A stretch of 64,000 nucleotides of DNA from Chitinivibrionales bacterium (lineage in GTDB: Bacteria > Fibrobacterota > Chitinivibrionia > Chitinivibrionales > JANQEN01): NCBI GenBank assembly GCA_028278335.1, contig JANQEN010000206.1:1-64000 (forward strand). The letters run 5' to 3'. Under the pieces are notes generated by a model that was given only the letters and a program-made list of their open reading frames with translations, made no database searches and had not been told where the DNA came from. The position numbers and the translations under genes are program-made. Shown piece after piece: positions 26,028-35,347 of the stretch (its first letter is position 1; each line of letters opens with the position of its first letter).

Positions 26028-29000
26028 TTAAAAATAAGTCGCCTCTTTATGATGCACAAAGAGTCCCAGGGTGGAGTGTTCTGGTACCATTTGAAAGCCC
26101 GTGGTCATGGTGATACCCATGCGATCCTCAATACAAAGTAGGTCAAAGAGCTTTTTCTGTTCAGAAAGGTCGGTGAGTCCACGATAGCCAAAACTGAAGC
26201 GGCGGCCTTGCGCTTTGGGAAGAATAAGACCCCGTCGAATCTCTGCAGTGATTTTATCGGCAAGTTCTTCCGTTAAATAGGTGCCAAGCCCATGAAGGTA
26301 GAATCCCAGGGCATACTCGTTTTCCTCCTGTATATAGCGGCGACTTCTTTCGGCAAGCTTGTGGCCGATGGTGACAATCTGTATAGAAATCAAATCACCT
26401 TCGGACCTAAAGTAGTCGGCAAAACAGCGCCACTGCCGATTCTCAATACGAGGGAAATCAAAGGTGGCTACCTCCTGATGAAAATCAGAGGGACTTAAAA
26501 GGATCAATTTGTTATCATCGGTGATTACCGGGTAAAATCCATAAAAGGCTCGCGCCTCGATGAGGTCTTTTTCAATAAGCTCATTGGTAAGAAGATCCAA
26601 GGCCCCGTCAAACTCCTCTTCCGAGGCTTTGGCATAGGCCTCCTTACCCATACCGGTTGCACGCCAGTATCCCTTGTAAAGGATCGTCTTTTTAAGACCC
26701 GACAGGAGGGTAGTAACATCCCAGGTTAATATTTCGCCAGTGCCATAAAAGGGAGGTACTAAAAGTTCACCATACTCTAAGGGGGTTGGGTCGGGGATCT
26801 GTTTTTTTGGCGTCTCGACCTTTTTAGGGTGTGGTTCTGCTGATATTGGTTGTGCTGTTTCTGTCTGCTGCTCCATTGCCTCTAACACCGTAACCGCTTC
26901 AAAGGCGTCCTTTGCATAGGAGACCTTTCCTGCATAGCCGCGGGTATCATTAACTTGCTCAATGCGCTTAGCAAACTGAGCATTGACCGCAGCACCACCA
27001 ATAAGAATGGGGATAGTAAGTCCCAGGCGGTCAAACTCCTTGACACAGCGGGCCATCTCCTGAGAGGTGGTTACTAACAATGCCGAGAGGCCAACCGCTC
27101 GCGGTTTATGGGTGTTTACTGCTGTGATGATATCGTCTAAGGGGACCTGTTTTCCCAAGTCAATGATTTCAAATCCCTGATTTTTAAGAATAGAGCCGAC
27201 TAGGTTCTTGCCAATGTCATGGACATCGCCAAAGACAGTGGCTAAGACAATTTTACCCTTGTTTTCAATCTTCTCCTTTTTAAAGGAGGGCTCTAAAATG
27301 GTAAGAGCCTCACGCATGACCTCTGCTGCTTGGAGTACAAAGGGGAGGATCATTTTTCCAGAGGCTAAGCGATTGCCCACCTCAGCCATGGCTGGCATGA
27401 GCATGGTGTTGAGTATGTCAAGGGCTGAGTTGTTTGCCAGGAGTGTCTCTAAGAGGGGTGGGAGGTTTCTTTTATCCCGGTTGAGTATTTTCTCTCGCAA
27501 CTGTTGATCCGGCGGAAGATTTTCTAGGTTGGTCGCTTTCTTCTTTGGTGCCGGTGAAGAGTCTGCTTCGAGCTTTTCAAAGTGTTCGATATACTCTACA
27601 AGGGCGGTCTCCTTTTTGTTAAAGAGGAGATTCTCCGCAAGCTCTTTAACGGCTGGTTCATAGGTAGAAATATCGTCTACGTGGAGCGGATTAAAAATAG
27701 CCGCATCAAGTCCTGCAATACCAGCGTGATGAAGAAGAAGGTTGTTAAGGACGCGGCGCGCCTTTGGACGCAAGCCAAAGGAGACATTGCTCACTCCCAT
27801 GACTGTTTGAATTGTGGGAAAGGTTTCCTTGATTTTTGTAAGTGCTTCTAAGCTTACGGTGGCAGCATCGGCGCTTTCAGGATCGCCGGTTGCTAAAGTA
27901 AAGGTAAGGGGATCAATATAGAGATTGTGCAGAGCCAGACCATACTCATTGCAGGCAAGCTCGACAATGTCCTTAGTAAGCGCAAGTTTTCGTTCAACTG
28001 TTTTTGCCATTCCTGTATCGTCAATAGGAAGTGCAATAACCGGACAGCCAAAATCCCGGGCAAGGGAAAGTACCGCTCGAGCCTTTTCTCCCTTCCGCTC
28101 AAGGTTAATAGAGTTGATCAGCAGTGATCCTGCACATACTTTGAGGGCTGCCTCAATAACGGCAGGCTCGGTTGAATCTATACAGAAGGGCGTTTCTAAA
28201 CGCTCCGCTAAAAAGCGTACTACGGTTGTAACGGTGTCTGATTCACTTTCCAGTTCATTGGTGGCCATGCATATGTCAAGAAGTGTGGCGTTGCGCTTTT
28301 CCTGCTCCAGGGCAAGTTGATAGAGTTCGTCATAATTTTGGGCAAGGACAAACTCCTTGGTCTTTTTAGAGCCCTGGGTATTGAGCCGTTCACCAATAAG
28401 AAAGGGACGCTTTACTGAATGAAGAGGCAGTCCGCCAATACCGGTTGTAAGGAAACAGGTGTTGGTTGGTTTCTCTTTTGCTGCTACCTTTTTATTGGCC
28501 AATGAGTCGGCAAGGAGCTTTATATGAGCTGGTGTGGTACCACAACAACCACCGACTACACTCACACCGATTTCAGTAACAGCCTTGATTAAGGGTTCAA
28601 CAAATACTGTTGGCTCTAATGCATACACAGCTTTACCATCCACATTCTTAGGCATACCTGCGTTAGGAATCATTGATATGGGATGAGGAGAGTTCTTAAC
28701 AAAATCGGAAATGGTGGTAAGCATCTCCATAGGACCGGTACTGCAGTTGAGGCCTAACACGGTGGGATTACAATTGGCAAGGGCGCCCAGCACCGAAATG
28801 CTGTTGCTTCCAAGAAGCATAAGGCCGGCCATATCCATAGTAACCTGTATCTGAATGGGTACGACTCGGTTTTGTGCAGCAAAGGCCTTTCGAATGCCAA
28901 ACAGTGCGGCTCTGGTTTCCAAAAGATCTTGCATGGTTTCTAAAAGGAGAAGGTCCACGTTGCCTTGAAGTAGTGCCTGGGCCTGCTCTTTATAAATTTC

Positions 29001-29426
29001 AGCACAGTCATCAAAGGAAAGCTTGTTTAATGATGCATCAGAGGAGGAAGGTAAAAATCCGGTTGGGCCTAAAACACCACAAACAAAACAGGGACCGGAT
29101 TTGGCACTACTTGAAATAGCATCCCGTGCTGCCTGTGCAGCAGCTTGATTGATGTTTGCCACCTTGGACTCTAAGCCATACTCGGCAAGCTTTGCTCGGT
29201 TTGCTCCAAAGGTATTGGTTTCAAGGACTGTTGCTCCGGCATTACAGTAGCTTGCATGAATGGCTTGAATAACATCGGGACGGGTCAGGTTGAGGATTTC
29301 ATTACATCCATGCTTATCTTGCCACTCTTCTGGAGAAAGAGAATGGTTCTGGATTTCTGTTCCCAGAGCACCATCAAAGATTATGGGTATACGCTGTTGC
29401 AGCATTTCTGAAAAGGTCAAACTCAT
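26028..29426 (-). CDS. metH: Cobalamin-dependent methionine synthase
   Basis: Transfers the methyl group of methyl-tetrahydrofolate to homocysteine through cobalamin. All modules are present in 1,132 residues. The homocysteine/zinc domain has GLNCSTGP near 225 and VVGGCCGTTP near 292. The pterin-binding domain has RLNTQGSKK and later IDPLTFTLATGD. The helical cap is followed by the B12 domain with GDVHDIGKN near residue 735, whose His is the cobalt ligand. The C-terminal reactivation domain has FSFGYRGLTDLSEQK. It is somewhat shorter than the E. coli enzyme (about 1,227). I saw no cobalamin riboswitch in the 207 nt upstream. It is transcribed away from the aminotransferase gene. Confidence 0.95.
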   Translation of the reverse strand: MSLTFSEMLQQRIPIIFDGALGTEIQNHSLSPEEWQDKHGCNEILNLTRPDVIQAIHASYCNAGATVLETNTFGANRAKLAEYGLESKVANINQAAAQAARDAISSSAKSGPCFVCGVLGPTGFLPSSSDASLNKLSFDDCAEIYKEQAQALLQGNVDLLLLETMQDLLETRAALFGIRKAFAAQNRVVPIQIQVTMDMAGLMLLGSNSISVLGALANCNPTVLGLNCSTGPMEMLTTISDFVKNSPHPISMIPNAGMPKNVDGKAVYALEPTVFVEPLIKAVTEIGVSVVGGCCGTTPAHIKLLADSLANKKVAAKEKPTNTCFLTTGIGGLPLHSVKRPFLIGERLNTQGSKKTKEFVLAQNYDELYQLALEQEKRNATLLDICMATNELESESDTVTTVVRFLAERLETPFCIDSTEPAVIEAALKVCAGSLLINSINLERKGEKARAVLSLARDFGCPVIALPIDDTGMAKTVERKLALTKDIVELACNEYGLALHNLYIDPLTFTLATGDPESADAATVSLEALTKIKETFPTIQTVMGVSNVSFGLRPKARRVLNNLLLHHAGIAGLDAAIFNPLHVDDISTYEPAVKELAENLLFNKKETALVEYIEHFEKLEADSSPAPKKKATNLENLPPDQQLREKILNRDKRNLPPLLETLLANNSALDILNTMLMPAMAEVGNRLASGKMILPFVLQAAEVMREALTILEPSFKKEKIENKGKIVLATVFGDVHDIGKNLVGSILKNQGFEIIDLGKQVPLDDIITAVNTHKPRAVGLSALLVTTSQEMARCVKEFDRLGLTIPILIGGAAVNAQFAKRIEQVNDTRGYAGKVSYAKDAFEAVTVLEAMEQQTETAQPISAEPHPKKVETPKKQIPDPTPLEYGELLVPPFYGTGEILTWDVTTLLSGLKKTILYKGYWRATGMGKEAYAKASEEEFDGALDLLTNELIEKDLIEARAFYGFYPVITDDNKLILLSPSDFHQEVATFDFPRIENRQWRCFADYFRSEGDLISIQIVTIGHKLAERSRRYIQEENEYALGFYLHGLGTYLTEELADKITAEIRRGLILPKAQGRRFSFGYRGLTDLSEQKKLFDLLCIEDRMGITMTTGFQMVPEHSTLGLFVHHKEATYF

Positions 29427-29633
29427 AGCTGTTATAGTTCCTTGTTGTATCTAATTAAAAAAGTGTCTGTAAAATATATTGTATAATGGTGTAATCAAAA
29501 AGGGGACCATACAATTGGCGCTGAGTATCATATATATTTTTATTGTAGTAATAGTTGTGTAAGATTAAGTTGCCTAAAAACCATCCAAGGGGGGAATTGT
29601 TTTTGTGTTGGCACACTATTAAAGGAGAGCTTT

Positions 29634-30941
29634 ATGGCACCACAGATTTCCGATCATTTTAAAACACGACAACCGAGCGCCATTAGACTTGCCCAGATTG
29701 AGTTTAGCAAGCGCGAGGACAAGGTGCAGGCAATTAACACCGCCATAGGTAATGTCTCTTTACCAATGCATCCAAAACTAAAGGAGCGTCTCTTTTCTCT
29801 TAAGGCCGATACATCACCCTTTAAGGAGGGGGTGGTGAAGTATTCTGCCACAAGGGGAATGGATGAGACCAATCAGGCCTTCCTAAATATCATTGCCTCT
29901 TCAGGTTTTTCTACACAGGGGCTCTATTCGCAGATAACCGATGGGGGCTCAGCTGCTATGGAGTTAGCTATTCTTGGGGCCTGTGGTCCGGCTGGCTCCG
30001 ATAAAAACCCGCTGTTAGTAATAGATGCTGCTTACACCAATTACACTGCCTTGGCAGGGCGATTGGGGAGAAAAACCATTTCCGTATCACGGCATTTGGA
30101 GGAGCACGGAAAGTATACGCTTCCGGATATGGCGAGTATTCGTGCGGTGATTGAGGAACATAATCCTGGCGCCTTAGTGGTTATTCCCTATGACAATCCA
30201 ACTGGTCACTTTTATAGTCAAAAAGATTTGGTTCGGCTGGCCCAACTCTGTGTAGAGTATGATCTGTGGATGATCAGTGACGAGGCCTATAGAGAATTGT
30301 ACTACCTTGATGCGGAGACCTCCAGTATCTGGGGGTTGTCCGAGGAGCAGGTTCCTGGTATTTCGGGGAGAAGGATCAGTATTGAGACCGCATCAAAGGT
30401 GTGGAATGCCTGTGGTCTGCGTATTGGTGCCTTGGTTACGGACAACAAAATGTTTCATATCCAATCGGTGGCAGAATTTACGGCAAACCTTTGCCCACCC
30501 TCTATTGCCCAGTATGTATTTGGTGCTTTGGCTCATGAGCGCCATGAGGCGTTGCAGCAGTGGTACGCTCAACAACGTAGCTACTACAAGAAGCTCATGG
30601 TGGATTTTACCGAAAAAATGAGGACGCTGCTTCCGGGCGTGATTGTCTCCAGCCCCGATGCATCGATCTATTCGGTGGTAGATGTCAGAGCTATTGCACA
30701 GCCTGGATTTGATGCTCAGGAGTTTGTTCTATTCTGTGCGCAAGAGGGCTCTGTTGACATTGGGGGAGAGTGTTTAACCGTGCTTGTGGCACCTATGGCA
30801 GGGTTTTATTGTGCCAAAACGAATAATCCCGGTACCACACAGATGCGTATTGCCTATGTTGAATCACCAGAAAAGATGGCTTTGGTCCCAGAACTATTTA
30901 CAGCACTTTTTAAGAAGTTCGAAAAAAGGCGAGTTTCTTAG
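29634..30941 (+). CDS. PLP-dependent aminotransferase, class I/II, substrate unknown
   Basis: A 435-residue fold-type I aminotransferase. Visible landmarks are DNPTGHFY (PLP ring contact), the aspartate and tyrosine of ISDEAYRELYY, the Schiff-base lysine in SIETASKVWNACGLRIG, and the late TQMRIAYV arginine for the substrate carboxylate. AAAGGAG precedes the ATG. It does not look like AspC, DapL or HisC, and I cannot name the substrate. It faces an Lrp/AsnC regulator, their 3' ends overlapping by 4 nt, which fits amino-acid metabolism. Confidence 0.8.
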   Translation: MAPQISDHFKTRQPSAIRLAQIEFSKREDKVQAINTAIGNVSLPMHPKLKERLFSLKADTSPFKEGVVKYSATRGMDETNQAFLNIIASSGFSTQGLYSQITDGGSAAMELAILGACGPAGSDKNPLLVIDAAYTNYTALAGRLGRKTISVSRHLEEHGKYTLPDMASIRAVIEEHNPGALVVIPYDNPTGHFYSQKDLVRLAQLCVEYDLWMISDEAYRELYYLDAETSSIWGLSEEQVPGISGRRISIETASKVWNACGLRIGALVTDNKMFHIQSVAEFTANLCPPSIAQYVFGALAHERHEALQQWYAQQRSYYKKLMVDFTEKMRTLLPGVIVSSPDASIYSVVDVRAIAQPGFDAQEFVLFCAQEGSVDIGGECLTVLVAPMAGFYCAKTNNPGTTQMRIAYVESPEKMALVPELFTALFKKFEKRRVS

Positions 30942-31372
30942 ATCCACCGTTTCCAGCTTCTAAGGGCGATAAAGCTTTCTGTAGTATCAATGCTGTTTAC
31001 CTTAGCAAGCTCTAAGCTGAGGAAGGTCAACAGTTTTTGAGGCTCAATAAAGAGTTCAATAACAAGGTCATACCGTCCTGATACCATATACACAGAAACT
31101 ACATAGCTCAGCTGAGATATCATTTCCGGTGTGATTTCCAGGTCGGCCCGTTCAGAGAGGTTAATACCGATGAGTACAATTTGCTTGTTCTCGATCATGC
31201 TCGGATTAACCAGACCCTTGATTGATAAAAAGTTATTATCAATAAGCTTTTTAATTCTGTTTCTTACCGTGCCTTCAGAGATGGAGAGACGTGATGCGAT
31301 CTCGTTATTTTGGATTCTGCCATTTTCCTTCAGCAGACTGATAATGTTAAGATCGGTTTTATCAATTTTCAT
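30938..31372 (-). CDS. Lrp/AsnC family transcriptional regulator
   Basis: 144 residues: an N-terminal winged helix-turn-helix (MKIDKTDLNIISLLKENGRIQ, then EIASRLSISEGTVRNRIKKL, about residues 1-55) and a C-terminal RAM/ligand-binding domain with VSVYMVSGRYDLVIEL. This is the usual feast/famine layout, binding an amino acid and acting as an octamer or dimer. Its promoter region is shared with the carbamate kinase operon (31373-31796), which it may control; the convergent aminotransferase is another candidate. Confidence 0.9.
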   Translation of the reverse strand: MKIDKTDLNIISLLKENGRIQNNEIASRLSISEGTVRNRIKKLIDNNFLSIKGLVNPSMIENKQIVLIGINLSERADLEITPEMISQLSYVVSVYMVSGRYDLVIELFIEPQKLLTFLSLELAKVNSIDTTESFIALRSWKRWI

Positions 31373-31796
31373 GGGTAGTACTCCCTCGATTTAAATGGTT
31401 TGATTGTAGCCCTCAAACGTAAACCTAAACTGTTCAATATTAATATACTATTTTTACTATTCCCACTCCTGTATATACAGTGTTTTTATGTATATTTCTA
31501 ATAGGTAATATATACTATTTGATTAATGGTGATACGATATTACGTTGTAACTAAAATAATTATAAATTTTTACTTTTTCCATTAATTTATATAATCATAT
31601 AATAATAATCGAATAGTGGCGATGATGACAAAGAGGGTGTTGTTGCGAAAAGCAACAAAAACAGACGAATTGTGGTTGTTTATGATAACATTTGGAGCAA
31701 TTATTTACTTTTTGTGTAATATAACTTGAATTTTTTAATGGCAATGAACGATATTATAGGTTGTTCAGAATTATGATAACCTAGGTAGGTGTTGAA
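31373..31796. other. AT-rich intergenic region between lrp-like and carbamate kinase genes
   Basis: 424 nt without a gene, very AT-rich. It holds a perfect 12-bp palindrome CTGTATATACAG (31470-31481), several nearby TATATAC/GTATAT runs and an imperfect stem TTGTTGC/GCAACAA at about 31638. It must carry the promoters for the divergent lrp-like and arcC genes, but the composition makes -10/-35 calls unreliable. Lrp-type operators would be expected here. Confidence 0.5.
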
Positions 31797-32711
31797 ATGA
31801 AGGAAAAATTAGACGTTGTTATTATTGCCTTTGGTGGGAATGCACTCATCAAACAGGGCCAATTGGGTACAGCCCGTGAACAGTTTGATAATCTTGAAAC
31901 ACCGCTATCTCAAATCGCCAAACTATCAAAGACAAATAAAATTGTCATTACCCATGGCAATGCGCCGCAGGTTGGAAACCTTCTCCTCCAGCAGGAGTCA
32001 TCGATGCAATTTCCCAAGATGCCCTTAGAGATCTTGGTAGCCATGACTCAAGGGCAAGTTGGTTTCATGATTGAAAAGACACTGGATAACGAACTTATGA
32101 AGAAAGGTGTTGATGATCCCCTCATATCAACGGTACTCACCTATGTTCAGGTTGCGAAAAATGATCCGGCCTTTAAAAACCCCACAAAACCCATTGGACC
32201 ATCCTACACAGAAAAGCAGAAGGGTTTTATGAAGACCGCTAAGGGGTGGCGAAGGGCTGTGGCATCTCCAACTCCACTTAAGATTATCGAGTGGCGTGAG
32301 ATTAAAAAACTTTTAGATCATGGATTTATTGTTATTGCCTGTGGTGGCGGGGGTATACCTGTAACCAGTCGACGCAAGCGGTATGAAGGTATTGAGGCAG
32401 TCATTGATAAGGATCTGGCCAGTGCAAAGCTTGGTGAGCAGATAAATGCGGATAAACTTATCATTGCTACAGAGGTGGAAAAGGTGGCCCTCAATTTTCA
32501 AACGGAGAATGAAGTGCTGCTTGATACGCTAACCATTGCAGAAGCAGAAAAATATATTGCCCAGGGGCAGTTTCCCCAGGGAAGCATGTTGCCAAAAGTA
32601 CAGGCAGCTATTAATTTTGTTAAATCAGGAAAAGAGAAGGCTATTATTACTTCAATCGACAAGATTGAGGATGCATTTTACGGAAAAACAGGGACATCGA
32701 TTATACAATAG
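31797..32711 (+). CDS. arcC: Carbamate kinase
   Basis: Transfers phosphate between carbamoyl phosphate and ADP, giving ATP in arginine, citrulline or purine fermentation. The 304-residue protein has the amino-acid-kinase fold with AFGGNALIKQG at the N-terminus, THGNAPQVGNLLLQQ, VIACGGGGIPV, VIDKDLASAKL and the late GSMLPKVQAAINFV, all typical of carbamate kinase. AGGT-type ribosome site upstream. It heads a unit with the P-loop protein and ornithine carbamoyltransferase. Confidence 0.94.
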   Translation: MKEKLDVVIIAFGGNALIKQGQLGTAREQFDNLETPLSQIAKLSKTNKIVITHGNAPQVGNLLLQQESSMQFPKMPLEILVAMTQGQVGFMIEKTLDNELMKKGVDDPLISTVLTYVQVAKNDPAFKNPTKPIGPSYTEKQKGFMKTAKGWRRAVASPTPLKIIEWREIKKLLDHGFIVIACGGGGIPVTSRRKRYEGIEAVIDKDLASAKLGEQINADKLIIATEVEKVALNFQTENEVLLDTLTIAEAEKYIAQGQFPQGSMLPKVQAAINFVKSGKEKAIITSIDKIEDAFYGKTGTSIIQ

Positions 32712-32755
32712 AGATACTATTCATATACACTTAATTTATGTAGGAGATGAAACTA

Positions 32756-34069
32756 ATGGCACGTAGAAAAACAGTCATCATGGGAGCTGCGGGCAGAGAC
32801 TTTCACAACTTTAACACCTTTTTTAGAAACAACGAACAGTACGAAGTTGTTGCCTTTACTGCAACGCAAATACCGGATATTGAAGGAAGAGTGTATCCTC
32901 CAGAGTTGAGTGGTAAGCTTTATCCTGAGGGTATACCCATTAAAGCGGAAGAGGATTTAAAGCGGATTATCGAAACTGAAAAAGTTACCGATGTCTTCTT
33001 CTCCTATAGTGATGTGCAGCATAAGTATGTTATGCATAAGGCATCACAGGTCATTGCCTGGGGAGCAAATTTCTCGCTTTTGGGTGCCGAGGCAACGATG
33101 ATAAAAAGCGACAAACCGGTGGTCTCTATTTGCGCAACCAGAACTGGTTGTGGCAAGAGTCAAACTACTCGTCGGGTCGTTCAAATACTTAAGGGAATGG
33201 GCAAAAAGGTTGCCTCTATTCGTCACCCCATGCCCTACGGTGATTTGGCCAAACAAAAGGTACAACGCTTTGCTGCCATGGAGGATCTCTTGAAGCATGA
33301 ATGTACCATTGAGGAGATGGAAGAGTATGAGCCCCATATTGCCATGAACAGTGTGATCTATGCCGGTGTTGACTATGAGGCAATTCTAAAAGAGGCAGAG
33401 AAAGAGGCTGATATCATTCTTTGGGATGGGGGAAATAACGACCTTCCCTTTTATAAAGCAGACTTAGAAATCGTCGTTGTCGATCCCCATAGACCGGGTC
33501 ACGAGCTTTCCTATTATCCTGGTGAGTCGAATCTTCTTCGTGCTGATGCTCTGGTGATTAACAAGATTGATACGGCTGATCCGGGCAACGTTGACATCCT
33601 TCGAGATAATATTAAAGAGCACAACCCAGAGGCTGTAGTCATTGATGCGGCGTCACCAGTTTCTGTAGATGATCCTGAGGTGATTAAGGGTAAAAAGGTT
33701 TTGATTATTGAAGATGGCCCGACCTTGACCCATGGAGAAATGAAGTATGGTGCAGGCACTATTGCTGCAGAAAAATATGGTGCCTTGGAATTTGTTGATC
33801 CGCGGCCCTATGTCTCTGGCACCATTGCAGAGACTTATCAAAAGTATCCCTATATTGGCACCTTGCTTCCTGCTATGGGATATGGCGAGCAGCAAATGAA
33901 GGATCTGGAAAAGGTGATTGATGATACCGAGTGCGATCTGGTAGTTATTGGTACACCCATCGATCTTGCCAGACACATCACCATAAAGAAACCCCATGTG
34001 CGGGTCACCTATGAGTTGGATGAAAAAACAAAGCCCGATCTAAAGGAGCTTCTTAAAAAGTTTTCTTAG
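32756..34069 (+). CDS. P-loop protein related to cyclic 2,3-diphosphoglycerate synthetase
   Basis: 437 residues. A Rossmann-like N-terminal part (VIMGAAGRDFHNFNTFFRNN) is followed near residue 130 by an altered P-loop, ATRTGCGKSQTTRR, then WDGGNNDLPFYKADLEI, VVDPHRPGHE, and NKIDTAD, a GTPase-type specificity motif. The ATG at 32756 is preferred because AGGAG sits 9 nt before it; an ATG three codons earlier is too close. Relatives are annotated as cyclic 2,3-DPG synthetase from a thermophilic archaeal enzyme, yet in many anaerobes they sit, as here, between carbamate kinase and ornithine carbamoyltransferase. A role in carbamoyl-phosphate metabolism is an inference from context. Confidence 0.75.
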   Translation: MARRKTVIMGAAGRDFHNFNTFFRNNEQYEVVAFTATQIPDIEGRVYPPELSGKLYPEGIPIKAEEDLKRIIETEKVTDVFFSYSDVQHKYVMHKASQVIAWGANFSLLGAEATMIKSDKPVVSICATRTGCGKSQTTRRVVQILKGMGKKVASIRHPMPYGDLAKQKVQRFAAMEDLLKHECTIEEMEEYEPHIAMNSVIYAGVDYEAILKEAEKEADIILWDGGNNDLPFYKADLEIVVVDPHRPGHELSYYPGESNLLRADALVINKIDTADPGNVDILRDNIKEHNPEAVVIDAASPVSVDDPEVIKGKKVLIIEDGPTLTHGEMKYGAGTIAAEKYGALEFVDPRPYVSGTIAETYQKYPYIGTLLPAMGYGEQQMKDLEKVIDDTECDLVVIGTPIDLARHITIKKPHVRVTYELDEKTKPDLKELLKKFS

Positions 34070-34098
34070 GACCGCGGGTAACTATTCCCTTTCTTTAC

Positions 34099-34125
34099 GG
34101 GCGCTCTCTGGGCGCCCCTTTTTTT
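34099..34125 (+). terminator. Rho-independent terminator
   Basis: GGGCGC (34099-34104) pairs with GCGCCC (34112-34117) around a 7-nt loop and is followed by a run of seven T. It lies 30 nt after the P-loop gene, so ornithine carbamoyltransferase may be transcribed from a separate promoter or by read-through. Confidence 0.85.
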
Positions 34126-34261
34126 GTCTCGTTGATTTGTATGGATGAAATTGTTTTGTAGCAAAACTATTATTCTGTTTGAAAGAATATATTTTTACCT
34201 CCATTCAATTCGAGATTACTCGCGTAGCGATACCACTATTCATATAAAGGAGAACGGTGCC

Positions 34262-35257
34262 ATGCCCTTTAACATTAAAGGAAGAAATTTCCTCACCCTT
34301 CATGACTTTAGTCCCAAGGAGATTGAATACCTCCTGGAGCTTTCTGCAGATTTGAAGAAGCTTAAGTATGCCGGTGTTAAACCGGGTCGTCTTGCAGGAA
34401 AGAATATTGCCCTTATTTTTGAGAAACCCTCAACCCGTACCCGTTGTGCCTTTGTGGTAGCTGCTGTTGACGAAGGTGCTCATCCTGAGTATTTAGGAAA
34501 AGGTGACATTCAGTTGGGAAAAAAGGAGTCGGTAAAAGATACAGCTCGGGTATTAGGGCGTATGTTTGATGGAATTCAGTTTCGCGGATTTAAACATGAA
34601 ACCGTTGAAACTCTTGGGCAATACGCTGGTGTCCCTGTTTGGAATGGCTTGACAGATAAATATCACCCAACACAGATCTTGGCAGATTTCTTGACCATTC
34701 AGGAACATAAGGGTCACTTAAAGGATATAAAGTTTGCCTATGTCGGTGATGGAAGAAATAATATGGCTAATTCCTTGCTTATTGGTGCGGCCAAGCTGGG
34801 TATGGATTTTCGTATTGTCTCCCCCAAAGAGCTCTTTCCTGAAAAGAGCTTGGTTGACAGTGTGCAAGCCTATGCTGACGTAAGCAATGCCAAGGTTTCG
34901 GTCACTGACAGTGTTGATGCTGGGGTGAAAGGTGTTGATGTTATCTATACTGATGTATGGGTTTCCATGGGTGAAGAGGAGATGTTTGAACAACGGATCA
35001 ATCAACTCAAGGCCTATCAGGTCAATATGGAAATGCTTAAAAAAGCTGATAAGGATGTGCTCTTTTTGCATTGCCTCCCCGCATTTCACAACTTAGAAAC
35101 CACTGTTGGCGAAGAGGTGTATGCAAAGTATGGTCTTGACGCAATGGAAGTGACCGAAGAGGTGTTTGAGAGCAAGCATTCCGTTGTATTTGATGAAGCG
35201 GAGAATAGAGTGCACACTATTAAAGCAGTCATGGTGGCAACTCTAGGCGATCAGTAA
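34262..35257 (+). CDS. argF: Ornithine carbamoyltransferase
   Basis: Interconverts ornithine plus carbamoyl phosphate and citrulline. From ATG 34262 (AAAGGAG upstream) it is 331 residues, the family norm. It has the carbamoyl-phosphate motif [10 protein letters not shown], the HPTQ loop in [21 protein letters not shown] of the ornithine (SMG) loop, and HCLPAFHN. Either the anabolic (ArgF) or the catabolic (ArcB) role is possible; position next to carbamate kinase favours the catabolic one. I saw no arginine deiminase in the window. Confidence 0.93.
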   Translation: MPFNIKGRNFLTLHDFSPKEIEYLLELSADLKKLKYAGVKPGRLAGKNIALIFEKPSTRTRCAFVVAAVDEGAHPEYLGKGDIQLGKKESVKDTARVLGRMFDGIQFRGFKHETVETLGQYAGVPVWNGLTDKYHPTQILADFLTIQEHKGHLKDIKFAYVGDGRNNMANSLLIGAAKLGMDFRIVSPKELFPEKSLVDSVQAYADVSNAKVSVTDSVDAGVKGVDVIYTDVWVSMGEEEMFEQRINQLKAYQVNMEMLKKADKDVLFLHCLPAFHNLETTVGEEVYAKYGLDAMEVTEEVFESKHSVVFDEAENRVHTIKAVMVATLGDQ

Positions 35258-35275
35258 TTTTTTGTGCAGAAAATA

Positions 35276-35312
35276 AAAGCGGTGCTCCTCTTCTAAAGAG
35301 AAACATCGCTTT
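35276..35312. terminator. Bidirectional terminator between convergent argF and nhaC
   Basis: AAAGCGGTG (35276-35284) pairs with CATCGCTTT (35304-35312), 9 bp with one G-T, plus an inner CTCTT/AAGAG stem. T-rich sequence follows on both strands, though not a perfect tract. It is placed exactly between two convergent genes. Confidence 0.7.
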
Positions 35313-35347
35313 CTTTATGGGTCTAATTAAATTGCTATACTATATGC

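Noticed and set aside
29427-29633. Cobalamin or SAM riboswitch upstream of metH
   Set aside because: The gap is AT-rich and shows none of the conserved cores of those classes.
31638-31660. TTGTTGC/GCAACAA stem as a terminator
   Set aside because: No T-run follows on either strand and no gene ends there.
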